A DNA stretch of 64,000 bases from Amoebophrya sp. A120 (taxonomy: Eukaryota; Sar; Dinophyceae; Syndiniales; Amoebophryaceae): positions 8,265,224 to 8,329,223 of the forward strand of contig CAJINV010000002.1 in the NCBI GenBank assembly GCA_905178155.1. The letters are read 5' to 3'. A program made the position numbers and the translations under genes. This document shows positions 21,131 through 32,905 of the stretch, piece by piece; positions within the stretch are counted from its first letter, which is position 1, and every line of letters begins with the position of its first letter. The notes beneath the pieces were generated by a model. It ran no database searches and was not told where the DNA came from. It worked only from the letters and a program-made list of their open reading frames with translations.

Positions 21131-22387
21131 ATGAACAACGCGGCGGTTGGTTTTCTTCTTTGTTTGGGCGCCGGCAGTGCCACGGCCTTGGGCGCGTCGC
21201 TTGTCTTTCATAACAACGTGGTAAAATTGGCGAACAAGCGGGTTCTTGCAAGCGGGCTAGCCCTCGCCGCGGGCGTCATGCTCTACATCTCCTTCATCGA
21301 GATTTTCTACAAGGCGGTAGACGGGTTCCAGGAAGTGGAACTGGAACAGATGGGCACCCTGTCCAGTGAGGAAACTGCGAAGACCAATCAGGAAGACAAG
21401 GCGTACAAGCAGGCCGTCTGGCGGAGCTACCTGACCTTTTTGTCCGGGGTGGTGCTCATGATGCTTCTGGACAAACTGGTACATCGCTTAGCGGAGGGAA
21501 CCGTGCTGATGAGCAGCAGCCCCAGTAGTGGAGGTGCACCTGAGCAAGAACTACACGGAGTCGAAGAAGTGGGGGGCGTACAAATAGGGGAGCATCCGGC
21601 GCACAACGAAGATGATCTTCACGCTGGCGCCTTGGCCATGACCAGCTCTGAAGTTGTCATCACGCCAGAGCGAATGATGGCTGAAGATCAGGAGGATGTC
21701 GAGGACCATAATCGCATTCCTCAGAAAGAGACCACGATAGCAAGTTCCCTGAACAAGACGAAGAACGCGCCGGTCGTGGTTGCACACAAAGCAAGTGTGG
21801 ACGAACAAAACAAGGTTGACCTCGAACTGCAGGATCTGTCCGCCTCACAGGTGAACGAATCTGCGTCGTCCTCGACGGTAAATTCGACACAGAAACAAGT
21901 CCAAGAGCAGCTCCTCTCCACGATGGCACTAAAAACCGCGCTCGCGATCGCGCTGCACAATTTCCCCGAGGGATTGGCCACCTTCATCGCGACTCTGGAC
22001 TCCGTCGAAGTGGGCGCGGCGATGGCGTTTGGCATCGCGATTCACAACATTCCCGAGGGCTTGTGCGTCGCGATCCCGGTGTTTTACGCCACGAACAATC
22101 GGAGAAAAGCCTTTTTCTGGGGGTTGTTTTCCGGGTTGAGCGAACCGCTGGCGGCGCTACTCTGCTGGGCATTTCTCAAGTATGGCTTTGACGAAGTGAA
22201 TGGCACCATCTACGGGATCCTCTTCGCCTTGGTGGCGGGCATGATGGTCTACATTAGTTTGCACGAGCTGCTCCCAACGGCCTATCGCTACGACCCGAAG
22301 GACGCCGTCGTTACCATCAGCTGGCTTTTCGGCATGGCCATCATAGGAGCGAGTCTCCTGCTGCTACTGCCGGACGGGGAAAGATGA
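21131..22387 (+). CDS. ZIP-family divalent metal transporter (ZupT/GufA-like)
   Basis: ZIP proteins carry Zn2+ and related metals into the cytosol from outside or from organelles. The 418-residue, intron-free protein shows N-terminal helices (residues about 5-25, 38-60, 98-118). A long hydrophilic loop (about 120-260) has several histidines (ELHGVEEV, GEHPAHNEDDLHAG) that may bind metal. The C-terminal block carries the diagnostic metal site: LHNFPEGLATF in helix IV and IHNIPEGLCVAIP in helix V, then LSEPLAALLCW and a final helix pair. The double HN-PEG pattern and the short C-terminus place it in the ZupT/GufA-type subfamily. The exact metal and membrane cannot be read from sequence. Confidence 0.93.
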   Translation: MNNAAVGFLLCLGAGSATALGASLVFHNNVVKLANKRVLASGLALAAGVMLYISFIEIFYKAVDGFQEVELEQMGTLSSEETAKTNQEDKAYKQAVWRSYLTFLSGVVLMMLLDKLVHRLAEGTVLMSSSPSSGGAPEQELHGVEEVGGVQIGEHPAHNEDDLHAGALAMTSSEVVITPERMMAEDQEDVEDHNRIPQKETTIASSLNKTKNAPVVVAHKASVDEQNKVDLELQDLSASQVNESASSSTVNSTQKQVQEQLLSTMALKTALAIALHNFPEGLATFIATLDSVEVGAAMAFGIAIHNIPEGLCVAIPVFYATNNRRKAFFWGLFSGLSEPLAALLCWAFLKYGFDEVNGTIYGILFALVAGMMVYISLHELLPTAYRYDPKDAVVTISWLFGMAIIGASLLLLLPDGER

Positions 22388-23278
22388 AAGCTCCTGTGCC
22401 GATTGATGCAGTGCATGTGGATTCATAATCATATTGATGCACAGAACTTTTCGTAGGCATGCGCACCCAGGCTTACTACACCTGATAAATGAGGTCGTCG
22501 TTCTGGTGCAAGCATCTTCACGTCGATCTTCTCTTTTGGCATCGAGTGCTACCCCACGTTTTGAAGTAAGTACGTGTCTATCAAAAAATGTAGAGATTAA
22601 ATTTGTTTCATGAGAAGTTTGTCGTGGCTTTGTTGGATGTTTCTTTGTGAAACACCGAAAAATCAACAGTGCGACCACGTAGAAGCCGCGAAGAAGCGCC
22701 TGCTCGCGAGAACAGCATTTGATGTACAGCTTTGTGTAACACTACACCTGCTCTGCGAGCGTACTGCTCGCGGACATCACTAGCACCACATTGTTTCCGA
22801 ACAACTTCCGTCCGCTCTCAGATGTGCCGACGGTAGTTCTCTTGCTACTGTGCTGCTGTTGCTGTACGATTTTCAACATTTCGATGAATTTACTGTCAAC
22901 CTTTATTTTTTAACAGCAAGCTGACTTCTGACGCAGATGCTGATATGCGTTAAGCACCTCTACCGGGATTGAGGCACAAGCTCGCATGATGTTCAGATCA
23001 TTTGCTGAGCTGCAACATCAAGTGTATCTATGCGTTGTACTCTTCCCGTGATTGTTTTCAGCTTCGTTTTCGTCTTGTTCCGCTACCCGTCCCGTCGTCT
23101 GTTTGAGTTTGTTTCAGAGTTTTTCGTTCTTTTCGGCTTTCGGCAGTAGTTCACCGGTTTCACCAAGCCGACCGGAAATTACTTAATAAGATACCCTGCC
23201 TTATTGTTTTGCTTTTCTCATCCCAGCTTCGCGGTGGCCGCCGTGTATCTGCTTAGCTGAAGACAAGAAACGAAAACG
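22388..23278. other. Intergenic stretch
   Basis: About 0.9 kb with no supported gene. It ends in a T/C-rich stretch (23040-23220) just before the MFS gene. No RNA gene was recognised. Confidence 0.4.
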
Positions 23279-25678
23279 ATGTCATCTCGGAATCCCTGCG
23301 AGGATTCTCGTTCGCATCCAGCAGAAAGGGTCCTCGCCCCACCAGAAACAAGAACATCTTCTCCTGCTTCTGAGATCATTAGGTCGAAAAGCCGCGCTGC
23401 GGTAGTTAGCACAGCTGCGGATGAAGCTCCTGTCGGGGCCCGCCCCGCTGGCGCGACAGCACCACCAGCGGATGTTGATCGTTCCTCTTTCTTGACGAAG
23501 CAATGGGAGTTTCTTTCCCAGATTTGCTCCTCGGCTCGAAACAGCCGGGCCCGCCTGCTGCCCCCGATGCTGGCCATTTGGGTGGCTTCCTTCGGCGGGG
23601 CACTGCATGAGCCGGTCACGACGTTTTTCCTCCTCCAGCTGAAGGCCACGATGCACGAACTGGGGAATTTCGGCGCTATCACGACCGTGGGCGGGTTATT
23701 TGTCACCCCGATCTACGGGTACTTCTTGGACAAGAACTCGGCCTACCTCCCCTGCGTTATCTCCGCGGGCTGCTGCGCCTTTGGCTGCCTGCTGCGTGGA
23801 TTCGCGCCAGTACGGATGGAGGAGGATTTATTCGCGCCGTCACATCAGCTCCACACTACAACTGCTGGAAACGTGATTTTAAGTGACACAGGCACGACTT
23901 CTGGATCGTCAGTTGTGCAACGGCCACTAGCTCAACGCGGAGATGTGGACCGCAGCATGGATCTTCATACCGGCTCGGCTTCCGCCCTCGCCGCGCACAA
24001 TGACGAGATGCTTTTGCGAAGGAGGTTTCTGCATCAAACACACGACTACAGTACCGGTGCCGAGACGTCCATCACCTCCTCTAGTCATTTCTGGCTCTAC
24101 CTGGCGCACGTTATTATGGGTCTTGGTGCAGTGAATTTTTGGACAGTCGTGCAGTCCTATGTCACGCTGGCCAGTGAGAAAAAAGATGTGGCGGTCAGCG
24201 GTTTCACAGTACAGGTGGCCACGTTGCGGCTTTTGGGAACCAGCTGCTACCCGGGTTTCGACTATTTCCTCCAGTGGGCGCAGCAGCACGGCTTTCTCGT
24301 TTCGCAGCACAGTTCTCTTCACAGAGATGGGGCACCAGTGACGAACCCGCAGTCAACATCTTCCTCGGAAGAACCAGCAAACCGCTTGCTGCGAGACCGA
24401 ATCCACATGGGCGTGTGCAGTGTGTTCTGCGTGTTCGGGTTTTTCTTCATGGTCGCACGATTTCAGCCGGAGGAAGGGGAACGAGGAGAATGTGAGGACC
24501 TCCAAGCGGCGTCGTCCCCCGTTGCGAAGAAAAATGAAGGCGGGGTGGATAATTCAGATTCAGACTCTTCACACACATCGGAGCAGATCGTGGAAGACGA
24601 GTTTGTCATGGTAAAAGGAGATAAAAGCCTCCTGCACGGGAAGAAGGCGAAGAAAACCACGATGAAGGGTGGGAATAAAAGTGACAAAGGTTGTCGCTAC
24701 GAGCCCGTCGCCTCGCAGGAATCTTGCACGCCGGAAAAAGCCGTAGTTTTCGGAGCTGCTAGTCGTGGAAAACAAGCCTATCAAGTAGCAGGGACAAGAA
24801 CATCTCGTGCCCGAATACTTGAAGAAAGTAAAACTACTTTTAAGAATAATTCTACGTCGCCACATGGACATGAAACGGAGCTGGATAGTTTTGCTTGCAG
24901 AGCTGACCTCGACAAAGCAGCCGACGTTGTGGTAAAAAGCAACGCACTGACAAGGCGTGAGTGCTCCGCGATTTGCCTCTTACTGCTCGGAATGGTGGTG
25001 CAAGCGTTCGGCGAGACAGTCGCGAAGGTTTTGTGGCCGCTGCACATCAAGAGCACCTTGAACTGGGACAGTCACGAGCTCGCGTATCTGCAGCTGGGTG
25101 GGCAGGTCGCCGTAATTTTGGCGACTTTGGTGTACCCCAGCCTAACGCAGCTACTCGGGGAGGCGAGGACCTCGGTTGTTTTGCCGGTCCTGTGCGGCCT
25201 CAGCTGCTGTCTCGCGTTTCTGGAATTCAGTGCACAACTCTCGGTACCGCTTGATTTTTCAACCACGACACCTGACGTTCACGTCGAACAGGGTACTGGC
25301 ACCTCTGCGGTATTTTTGTCGTGGTCCACCAGGGTGTCTACCTTCGGCGCTTTTCACACGGCTTTCATCCTTCTCTTCCTGGCGAACGGCGCTCTGCTGA
25401 AGGTTTGTTTCCAGCATTTGAGCACTGTTTACTGCCCGCAGCAGTACCAGGGAAGGCTGTTCTCCCTGCTGGCGGTCATGGCCAGCATTGGGGGCATTTT
25501 GGGGAACCTGTTCGGGACGCGCTTTGCGGAGCGCAAATACACCTTGGCCGACCTTTTAGTACCCTTTGACAACGTCGACCACACAGCCGGTGCGGTATCG
25601 CTGCTGCTGCCCTTCGTTTTGTCGAGCTTTCTGTTCATCCTGATCGGCATCGCAAATTCCGCTTTGTTGCGGAGGTAG
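23279..25678 (+). CDS. Major facilitator superfamily transporter, 799 residues
   Basis: The protein reads as two bundles of about six helices joined by a long hydrophilic loop. N-half helices begin at LPPMLAIWVASFGG (residue about 95). They include GGLFVTPIYGYFLDKNSAYLP, whose glycine, D and charged turn resembles the MFS loop 2-3 signature, then ISAGCCAFGCLLRGF, LAHVIMGLGAVNFW and VFCVFGFFFMVARF. The loop (about 395-555) is acidic and lysine-rich. The C-half runs from CSAICLLLLGMVVQAFGE through LGGQVAVILATLVYP, LFSLLAVMASIGGILGNLFG and VLSSFLFILIGIANS. An extra 70-residue insert separates helices 4 and 5. Length exceeds a usual MFS protein because of these disordered insertions. No introns are evident. 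The substrate is unknown. Confidence 0.8.
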   Translation: MSSRNPCEDSRSHPAERVLAPPETRTSSPASEIIRSKSRAAVVSTAADEAPVGARPAGATAPPADVDRSSFLTKQWEFLSQICSSARNSRARLLPPMLAIWVASFGGALHEPVTTFFLLQLKATMHELGNFGAITTVGGLFVTPIYGYFLDKNSAYLPCVISAGCCAFGCLLRGFAPVRMEEDLFAPSHQLHTTTAGNVILSDTGTTSGSSVVQRPLAQRGDVDRSMDLHTGSASALAAHNDEMLLRRRFLHQTHDYSTGAETSITSSSHFWLYLAHVIMGLGAVNFWTVVQSYVTLASEKKDVAVSGFTVQVATLRLLGTSCYPGFDYFLQWAQQHGFLVSQHSSLHRDGAPVTNPQSTSSSEEPANRLLRDRIHMGVCSVFCVFGFFFMVARFQPEEGERGECEDLQAASSPVAKKNEGGVDNSDSDSSHTSEQIVEDEFVMVKGDKSLLHGKKAKKTTMKGGNKSDKGCRYEPVASQESCTPEKAVVFGAASRGKQAYQVAGTRTSRARILEESKTTFKNNSTSPHGHETELDSFACRADLDKAADVVVKSNALTRRECSAICLLLLGMVVQAFGETVAKVLWPLHIKSTLNWDSHELAYLQLGGQVAVILATLVYPSLTQLLGEARTSVVLPVLCGLSCCLAFLEFSAQLSVPLDFSTTTPDVHVEQGTGTSAVFLSWSTRVSTFGAFHTAFILLFLANGALLKVCFQHLSTVYCPQQYQGRLFSLLAVMASIGGILGNLFGTRFAERKYTLADLLVPFDNVDHTAGAVSLLLPFVLSSFLFILIGIANSALLRR

Positions 25679-26845
25679 CTGGATGAACGGACGGATTGGA
25701 TGTGCAAATTGGGTAGTGGAAACAAGAGAAAAAAAAAGTCAGATCTTATATTTGTGTGAAGAAGAAGATTTCTTGGCACGGAAACGGAAAGCGATATTAG
25801 ACTCACTTGACTTTGTAAGTGGTATTCCAGCGACCGTGTGGCGCATAAATGTTCCTGTTGACTACAACTAAAGAATCATCATCATGAATCTATCATGCCG
25901 CGAGTGCGCGTGCGCCAAATATTTGATACTGCGAGTGGCTGCATGTGCACGTTAATCTAGATGGTATTCCGAGAATATTTTCCGTCTAAGTATCTTCTCG
26001 ATTCTTGAGATCGTTGATCATTGGTTTTGGTATTGAGTTCATCTGAAGTCGAGGAAATGAACTTAAGCCTGCTGTGGTGGTGGCCACGGCCTACGACAAA
26101 CCTGCCAAGACCCAAAGACCAGAAGTGCATTGCTACGGACCCAAAATGAAAATTCCGAGAATGAAAAACGCAGCAGCTAGCTGCGCCGATTATCACGTTT
26201 CGGCCAGACATGAAATACAAAGTTTCGTCGGGTGTGGGTGAAGAGAACCTACCAGGTGGTCAACCCGCGTTGGAGGACGTTACTTCTTTTGGAAAAACTA
26301 CAGAAACAGAACAGTGTCCAGTGTGCCTACTTCGGCATGAGCCGTCGTGCATACAGTTCGGGAGAAATCTGAATCTTTCGATGAGCCTTTTTCTTGCGTG
26401 CCTGCTCTTCCTTTCTTTCTCTTTGCCCACTTCGTTTGCAGACATCGCTTCATTTGCCGGGAGGCGCAAACGTTTTTCAAGCGAAGATCGCGTCGTACGC
26501 TCAGGATCATTTACATTTTACCTACTTAGCCGATTATCAGATCCATTGATTTCCTGTGCTCGATTTTGTCTTCTCTTTCTCTTTTGTTTTCCTTTATTTG
26601 GTCAAGTTGGCAACGGAGTCTGGCGATGCCTTGTCGTGCTGTACATATTAATAAATTGAAGCCGCTGCTGCACTTTTTAAAATTAACTTATTCGTCGTCT
26701 CTTGCTTGCAGAGGAATCAAATCTTCACGGGATCTGCGTCAGCATCTCTCGATCTACTTGCTCTCTCTGCCATGTTGCAGCAAGGAAGTTTTTTTGCTTT
26801 TTTATCATTTTCTTTCCACTATAACTACCAGTTGTTCTTGTTACC
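25679..26845. other. Intergenic stretch
   Basis: About 1.2 kb. A plus frame at 26210-26659 (149 codons) has a hydrophobic middle but no family features, so it is not called. The 150 bp before 26846 are T/C-rich. Confidence 0.4.
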
Positions 26846-28063
26846 ATGACGGAGACGCGGACCAGGCCCAGAAGGCGATCCGGTTTTTCTTTTCAGCGGT
26901 GTGGTTGGTCTCCACCGTCTGCCATGGGTTTTTTCTCGTCGCGCTCGATGTTCTTGGTCGTGAATGTTTTTCATCATCTCGGCAGCCAAGTTGAGTTTTT
27001 GCCCGGCGTCGTCGCGGCGTCCAAATCTACAAAAACAGACAAGAGTCAAAAGGGCACAGGAAAGGCTAAATCAGGTACAACGTCGACGGCCAAAAAAGCC
27101 AGCGGTAGCAGTGCCTCGCCCTCAAAATCACCTCCTGGCGCAGCTGATGAAAGTGATCATATCACCGGGGTCGCAGCAAGAAATACAAATAAACCTTTGC
27201 AGCCGAAAGTCACCTGGCAGCAGAATTCCGATACACTTTTCCTCACGATCCACACGCCGGGCTGCAAGCAGCAGGCCGAGAACAAAAACTACGCTGCTCT
27301 GTCCGCCACAGACAGGGGAAAGATAAACTTTGCGCGCATGCCACAAATTACCGACACGCGCATCCAGTACCAGTGTGATAGAGTGGCGGCCCAGGTATCA
27401 AGTGAGGAAGACTTTCATGGAGCAGGCAAAAAGGGGAAAGACAATGAAGTTGATGCAGCAGCTACAACATCTACTGCCGTGTCGTCCTCTACGCCTGCCA
27501 CGACAACTCCACCTCCGCGCACCTACAGTCTTGACTTGAAACTACTACGGAAGATTGCCCCGGCTTCGGCACGAGTTCAAGTGTTCGACAATAAGGTGCA
27601 GATCAACGTGGACAAACTCGCCAAGGAACCGTGCTGGAAGCACTTGCTCAAGGCTGGCATTGTCGTCGAAAAAGTTTTGACCGAGAAGAAAAAAAAGCAG
27701 GACAAAACGAAAAGTAAAAAGTCGCAAAACAACCAAGCTCCTGGAGGTCGGGTGACCACGAAAATCAAGAACCCACCGTGGTTGCAGTTCGAGTTTGACC
27801 AGTTGTATGCGGATGATTGTCAGCTCCAAAAGGAGCTCTGGCGAGAGACGTATTTCAAGGAAAAGTATAAGCACGGTGCGGAGGACGAGATCAGGAAGTT
27901 GCACAAGCACTTTGCGACAGACATGGAAAAGCTGCCCGTCGACCAGCAAGTCAAATTTGCCACGTGGAACGCGGCGATCCAGAAGATGCGGGATCGGGCG
28001 GTGCCCTATGATGAGGTGAAGCCGTTCACGATTTCTGGTTCTTCTGGAGCTAGTTCTACATAA
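26846..28063 (+). CDS. CS/p23-like domain protein with hydrophobic N-terminus
   Basis: A 405-residue single-exon protein. An in-frame ATG at 26924 would begin MGFFSSRSMFLVVNVFHHLG, a plausible signal peptide or anchor; the longer start at 26846 is also open. After a Lys/Ser-rich linker, residues about 120-280 read like a CS (CHORD-SGT1/p23) beta-sandwich interrupted by a low-complexity insert: PKVTWQQNSDTLFLTIHTPG, then RIQYQCDRV, then YSLDLKLLRKIAPASARVQV and NKVQINVDKLAKEPCWKHLL. The final 110 residues are charged and helical (DEIRKLHKHFATDMEKLPVD). CS domains commonly bind Hsp90 or its clients. A possible secretory location would be unusual for a cytosolic co-chaperone. The domain call rests on motif shape only. 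Confidence 0.6.
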   Translation: MTETRTRPRRRSGFSFQRCGWSPPSAMGFFSSRSMFLVVNVFHHLGSQVEFLPGVVAASKSTKTDKSQKGTGKAKSGTTSTAKKASGSSASPSKSPPGAADESDHITGVAARNTNKPLQPKVTWQQNSDTLFLTIHTPGCKQQAENKNYAALSATDRGKINFARMPQITDTRIQYQCDRVAAQVSSEEDFHGAGKKGKDNEVDAAATTSTAVSSSTPATTTPPPRTYSLDLKLLRKIAPASARVQVFDNKVQINVDKLAKEPCWKHLLKAGIVVEKVLTEKKKKQDKTKSKKSQNNQAPGGRVTTKIKNPPWLQFEFDQLYADDCQLQKELWRETYFKEKYKHGAEDEIRKLHKHFATDMEKLPVDQQVKFATWNAAIQKMRDRAVPYDEVKPFTISGSSGASST

Positions 28064-28790
28064 GGATGAGTTCAGTGCCATGTTGATGTTCAAAAGACGT
28101 CTCATCTTCGTCTTCCTTGACGTAAATCTGCAGACCGCACCTTGTAAGTACTTCCAAAAGGAGACAATCTGCTCGATAGACGAGCAGCGCCAGTAGTACG
28201 GCTATGAGCCATACTGCACGACATTCGTGTGGTAATACATGGGCTTTTATTTTTTGGGGTTTTTAATAGTTGGGGTTTGTTTGCACGAGCTCCATCGATC
28301 ATCTTGGCCGAGTAGCTACAAGTAGCTATTCCTTCGACGTCGAAGCTTGTGTATGGCTATGATCCATCTGAGAGACTCATCGTGAGGAAGATTGTGAGCC
28401 GGAGAGTTCTTTTTTCTCAAGGCTTTTTGTTTTTTCAGTTATCGCCTCTTCGCTGACCGCGATGGCGAGCGGAGTGGAGCAGGAGGAGTTGTAGGTACCG
28501 AGCCACTACCATCGTTTGACTCGTGTACAACTCTACTTTGTTTCATTCTGATTTATCCGCAGCCAGGACCTAACTCTTGCTACATTACTTCGAAGCTTCG
28601 GGTAGAAGCCCTTTCTTCTGAGAAAACGACGAGTAGAACATCATCTCTGGTTCTGAATTGCCGCACAACGATGATAAATTGAATATACGAGATAAGAGAG
28701 GCAGTGGCAGAGGCTACGGCCAGCGAGGTACGTCCTAGTCTAAGTACTGCAGCAGCTTATCCAAGGTTCTTGTTTCAGTCAAGAAAAACC
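28064..28790. other. Intergenic stretch
   Basis: About 0.7 kb without a supported gene. The frame of the next gene is open from 28704, but its first ATG is at 28791. Confidence 0.4.
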
Positions 28791-31700
28791 ATGTCTCGAC
28801 GTGGAACAAGTTCCAAGGACGACAACTCTGTCGACAAGGACCGAGCCTTTATTTCACGACCACCCTGTGCTTCCGGCGACAGAGTGGAAGAGTCTGTACC
28901 TCGACCTAATGTCACTTCTTTCTGCGCATCTGCTTCAGCAATTTGCTCCACTCAAGAAGAAGCGAAAAAAACAGATCAAGAAACAACGAATACGAAATTC
29001 AATGGAGAGAAACCTACGATCACGCTAGATGAAGTCGCCGCTGAGCGAGTCGGGATTATGAAGAGGAATAGTAGAACCGCTATTGCAGCAAGTTCTGCTG
29101 TTGAGGAAGAGAAAAATTTTCTGTCACAGGGCGAGCACGAGTGGCGGACTCCCAAAGATACAATTTCCGCGTTTGGCGTCACGTTTACCGTCGACTGCAA
29201 ACCGGATAATCCAGAGGAGGCCGTGGTGGTTCAGCCCTGGAGTGGCCTGCCGCAGTCCGGAGTCGCCGAGTACCAGGTGCCGCACCGGTCGCCGGAGATG
29301 AAAAGTAGCAGTTGTAGCAGTAGGGAGGGAGCAAAAACTACGTCAGGTTCGTCCTCACCTTCATCTTCCGCACCGTCTGTGGGACGAGCAAGCGGAGATG
29401 ACTCAGCAGAGCTGGATGAACAATCTTTGGTAAATTCCTTAAACCACGACAACTCGACCGAACAAGTACCTAACGCGTTGCGCAGTAGTAGACGGGTAGA
29501 AGATTCAACATCTTTTCAGAGAAAAAACTCCCGAACAAGAAACTCCTCTCCGTCCTCCCGGGCAGCATGGCAGCACCAGCGGCAGCTTTCCTCTCGTTTC
29601 TATGTGGATTCCAACACGGACCATTTGATTCTTCCGTTGGCCAAGGACGAGATGTGGGGCATTTCGAGGTACGAGAAGCTTCTGCTCTCCCTGCCGGTCT
29701 TCCAGCACCTCCCGCAACTCGCGTACGTGTTGCTCCTGTGCGTGCACTTGGGTTTTGCGCCGTTTTTTTTGTTTTACAAAACCGCGAAGACCTTCCCCCC
29801 GAGTGTGGCGAGTTTCATCTTCATGGCCTACCTGCAGTCGCTGAACCCGAAGCAACAAATCTACGCAGACGGGGCCGACGTGTTTCGCACGGTCCTGCAA
29901 AAATTTCGCCTGGACAAATTGTGCCGGAGCGTACCGGTTCTGATCAACCCACTAAAGGTACGCAACGAGAGTGCACAACAAAAAGGACTCCCCCCCGATG
30001 TTCACTTATTTGCAATATCGACGCAAGCACTTGTTAGCTACAACTTTCGCGACGCTGACACGCTCTGACACCACTACGATCCGAAACAGCAGTACAGTCT
30101 AGACGTGCATTTGGATTTGTAAAGTTTCGTGTTTTATGCTCTTGCTACAACCCGCCAGCACTTGACCACAGGCTCGGAACAACGTCAAGGGGCCGGATAC
30201 CTACTAGTTTTGCACTCTCATAAAACGTGATCGGCTACCTCAGCGGGGACCACCCGCCGGCCGCGGTCGTGTCGAAGGCGCTGCTGGCCGGGGCGGGCAA
30301 AGAAGGTACGAAGGCCGGTGCAAGAGCGGCTGCATATCCGGAAGAACAGGCACGGCCATCTTCCGGTTCCTCTGCTCCGTATTCAAATATGATCAGCACC
30401 AGTAGCACAACTACATCCGCCTCATCCCTGCAGCTAAAGAAGAACGGGCACACGATCGTGTTCACGTCGCGCGACCTGCTCCTGACCGGCGCGGAGCGGA
30501 ACTTCGTGTTTGGCTGCCACCCGCACGGGGTCTTGAACCTCTGCAACGGGACCGCGTTTGTGCTCTCCGGGTATTTGTTGAAGGACGTTTTGGGCAAAAA
30601 CTTCCGATCCAGGCTATTACAGGGAAAAATGCAGCCACCCCGAAGTTTGCAAAAGTTTCTCATGCAAAGTTTCCAAATGAAAGACTTTTGTCTTGCATGA
30701 AAGGAGCACGAGGATTTCTGATGCAGAATCTAGGCACGAAAGGTATCTTTTGCATAAGAGATCCGCCTTCTGTTCGGCTCCTTTGCATCACAGATTTGCA
30801 CTATTCAGCATGGAAAATTTGTGATGCTGATAGATGCAAGACGGAGAATGTTTTCATTGGAAAGATTTGCAACACAAATGCTGCCAAGTGAAGGGGCGGC
30901 GGCATTTTTCGCTGTAATACAGGCTCGGCGGCATCGAGTCGGTGTTTCAAGTCCCAGTTTTGCGCGAGTTCTTGCTCAACGTGTACGGTGTGTGTTCCGC
31001 GAGCGAGAAGCCACTGTTGGAGCAATTGAACCGGAAAAACCGTTCGGTCGCACTGGTGGTCGGTGGCGCCTTAGTATCCATTGCAAGAAAAGTAGTTGTG
31101 TTTTCTCACTCATGGAAATTTGCGCATTTCAAATTTTCATAAAACATGATGAGAAATGGAATTTGATGAAATTCTGACGAGCGTACAGCACCGAATATAG
31201 GCCTGTCAAAATGATCCATTCATGATTGCAATGAATTTACGCGAAGTTGTGCGATAGTACTTCTACTTTTGAACAGGATAGTTGGAGGCTCTCTTTACCG
31301 AGTTCAAATTCGACAACAATACGACTTCTGCACCAGACGAAGGTCACATGGAAGTGCAAAAACAAGACGAAAAAGAGCATCAAAGCCACCTACTAGACGG
31401 TCAACCTCAGCGCCCGCGCAACAAAATGCGGCTGGTGCTCAAAGACCGAAAGGGTTTCGTCCGCATTGCGTTGTTGGCACAGAAACCGCTGGTTCCGGTG
31501 CTCGGCTTCGGGGAGAATTCGCTCTACCAACAAAAAGCGGTGTCGGTCGCGTGGAGAAGTCGCCAGCTGCAGTTGCAAAGGCTCACGGGCGTGAGCTTCC
31601 CCGCGGTGCGAAGCAAGGCTTCGACTCTGTTCCCCTTGATCCCGCGCCGGGACGTGCCTTTGACGTCGGTCTTCGGCCGCATGGTCGATGTCAAGGTGAG

Positions 31701-32121
31701 GCGAAGCGACGTGGCAGGCGGGATCATGATGTTCGGGGGGAACAAGAAAAGCGAAAGCAAAGGCACGCCGGCTTCGCCTGAACTGCAGGACGATGATAAG
31801 AGGATGACCACCTACAACAGCGACGAGGATTTGTACCTAACGCAGGAGGAGGTGAACTGCCTCCCGAAGCGGGAAATCGACCGGCTAGTGGACAAGATTC
31901 ACGCGGCGTACATTCTGGAGGTGCGGCGGCTGCACGCGGAGGCAGCGCCCTTGTATGGGACGGAATGCGACCAGGTACTGGAGATAATTTCCTCCAGGGA
32001 CGCGCGGGACCTAGAATACTACAAGCGAAGTGTGCTAGGAATGGAGAATTCTACAACAGCACCGGCTTCTGGTTCTTCCTCGGCGGACGATCTTGGTACA
32101 GGTACAAGGTCGAAGTTGTGA
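28791..32121 (+). CDS. DGAT2: Type 2 diacylglycerol acyltransferase (DGAT2/MGAT family)
   Basis: DGAT2 enzymes transfer a fatty acyl group from acyl-CoA to diacylglycerol at the ER, making storage triacylglycerol. Four exons (28791-29957, 30227-30615, 30926-31070, 31282-32121) encode about 846 residues. Diagnostic blocks are the hydrophobic hairpin before the catalytic region (LAYVLLLCVHLGFAPFFLFY), NFVFGCHPHGVLNLCNG with the HPHG active-site motif, VPVLREFLLNVYGVCS, SVALVVGGALEALF and RKGFVRIALLAQKPLVPVLG followed by FGENSLYQQ. Family members are usually 330-400 residues; here a Ser-rich N-terminal extension of about 280 residues and extra C-terminal sequence double the size. Intron 2 is an inverted-repeat element with a 6-bp duplication. 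Intron 1 appears to run from GT to AC and intron 3 has a 2-bp ambiguity, so those ends are less certain. Confidence 0.92.
30616..30925 (+). mobile_element. Family E introner in DGAT2 intron 2
   Basis: The inverted termini are TATTACAGGGAAAAATGC at 30615 onward and GCATTTTTCGCTGTAATA ending about 30918. The direct repeat CAGGCT lies at 30610-30615 and 30920-30925. Removing the element gives NFRSRLGGIESVFQVPVL, which matches the DGAT2 fold order. The termini are unlike families A-C. Confidence 0.85.
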
Positions 32122-32905
32122 TGAACAACTTGAGGCAGTCGTACAGTTTCTCTTCCTGTCTCGTGAATTTGATCCTACTGCTATATTAAACATGTCTCTG
32201 CTGTTGATATTTCTCGGTTTTACGAGAACATAAGATGTAGCAGCAGGTAGTAGAAGTGAGTAAGCGGTTCTTGTTTTATTCGAGTGCATCGAAGAGTCAA
32301 CCGTGTAAAATTAATACCTTCAAATCTTTTCGCATGATCGGATACCACTTTTTGAAGAATGTCGCATAATTTCTCTTCCTGTATTCAAAGCGAAAGCTCA
32401 AGCTAACTTCTCTGCCTGTAAAAAGCTTTTTTGCTCGAGAAGGATAAAGAAGGAAAACCAGAAACAAGAATAAACGTATCAACAGAAGAATTCTGCGGTG
32501 AGTTGAATGATGTTGATGAATCGATGAAGACGACAGGAAGAGAGTCGGAGACGAACGGAATCAAACGACTAAAGCACCGACTTCGCATACAGTTGTATCG
32601 GTGACAAGGCACAGCTCCTCCATTTCCTCTCGCGGCAGCAACGATGACTACGCATCGATGTTCTTTCGAGCCTCTATGCTTTTTCGATCCTCAGTTGTTT
32701 CTCCTATCGATTACTTCCAGCAACGCTTTTATTTTTATATTTTTTTCCGAGATTTTTGACATTGATCACTTTAGGCAATCGTAGTGCTATGATCGCGAGG
32801 TCTGCGCCCCTCCTCAGGCGTCGACGATTAAGTACGGTAACGATCTACAAAAGTCTGTTCGTCAAGTAGAACTTTAACTTTTCAATTTACTTATCCACGA
32901 TCACG
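32122..32905. other. Intergenic stretch
   Basis: About 0.8 kb, AT-rich, with no supported gene. Confidence 0.4.
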
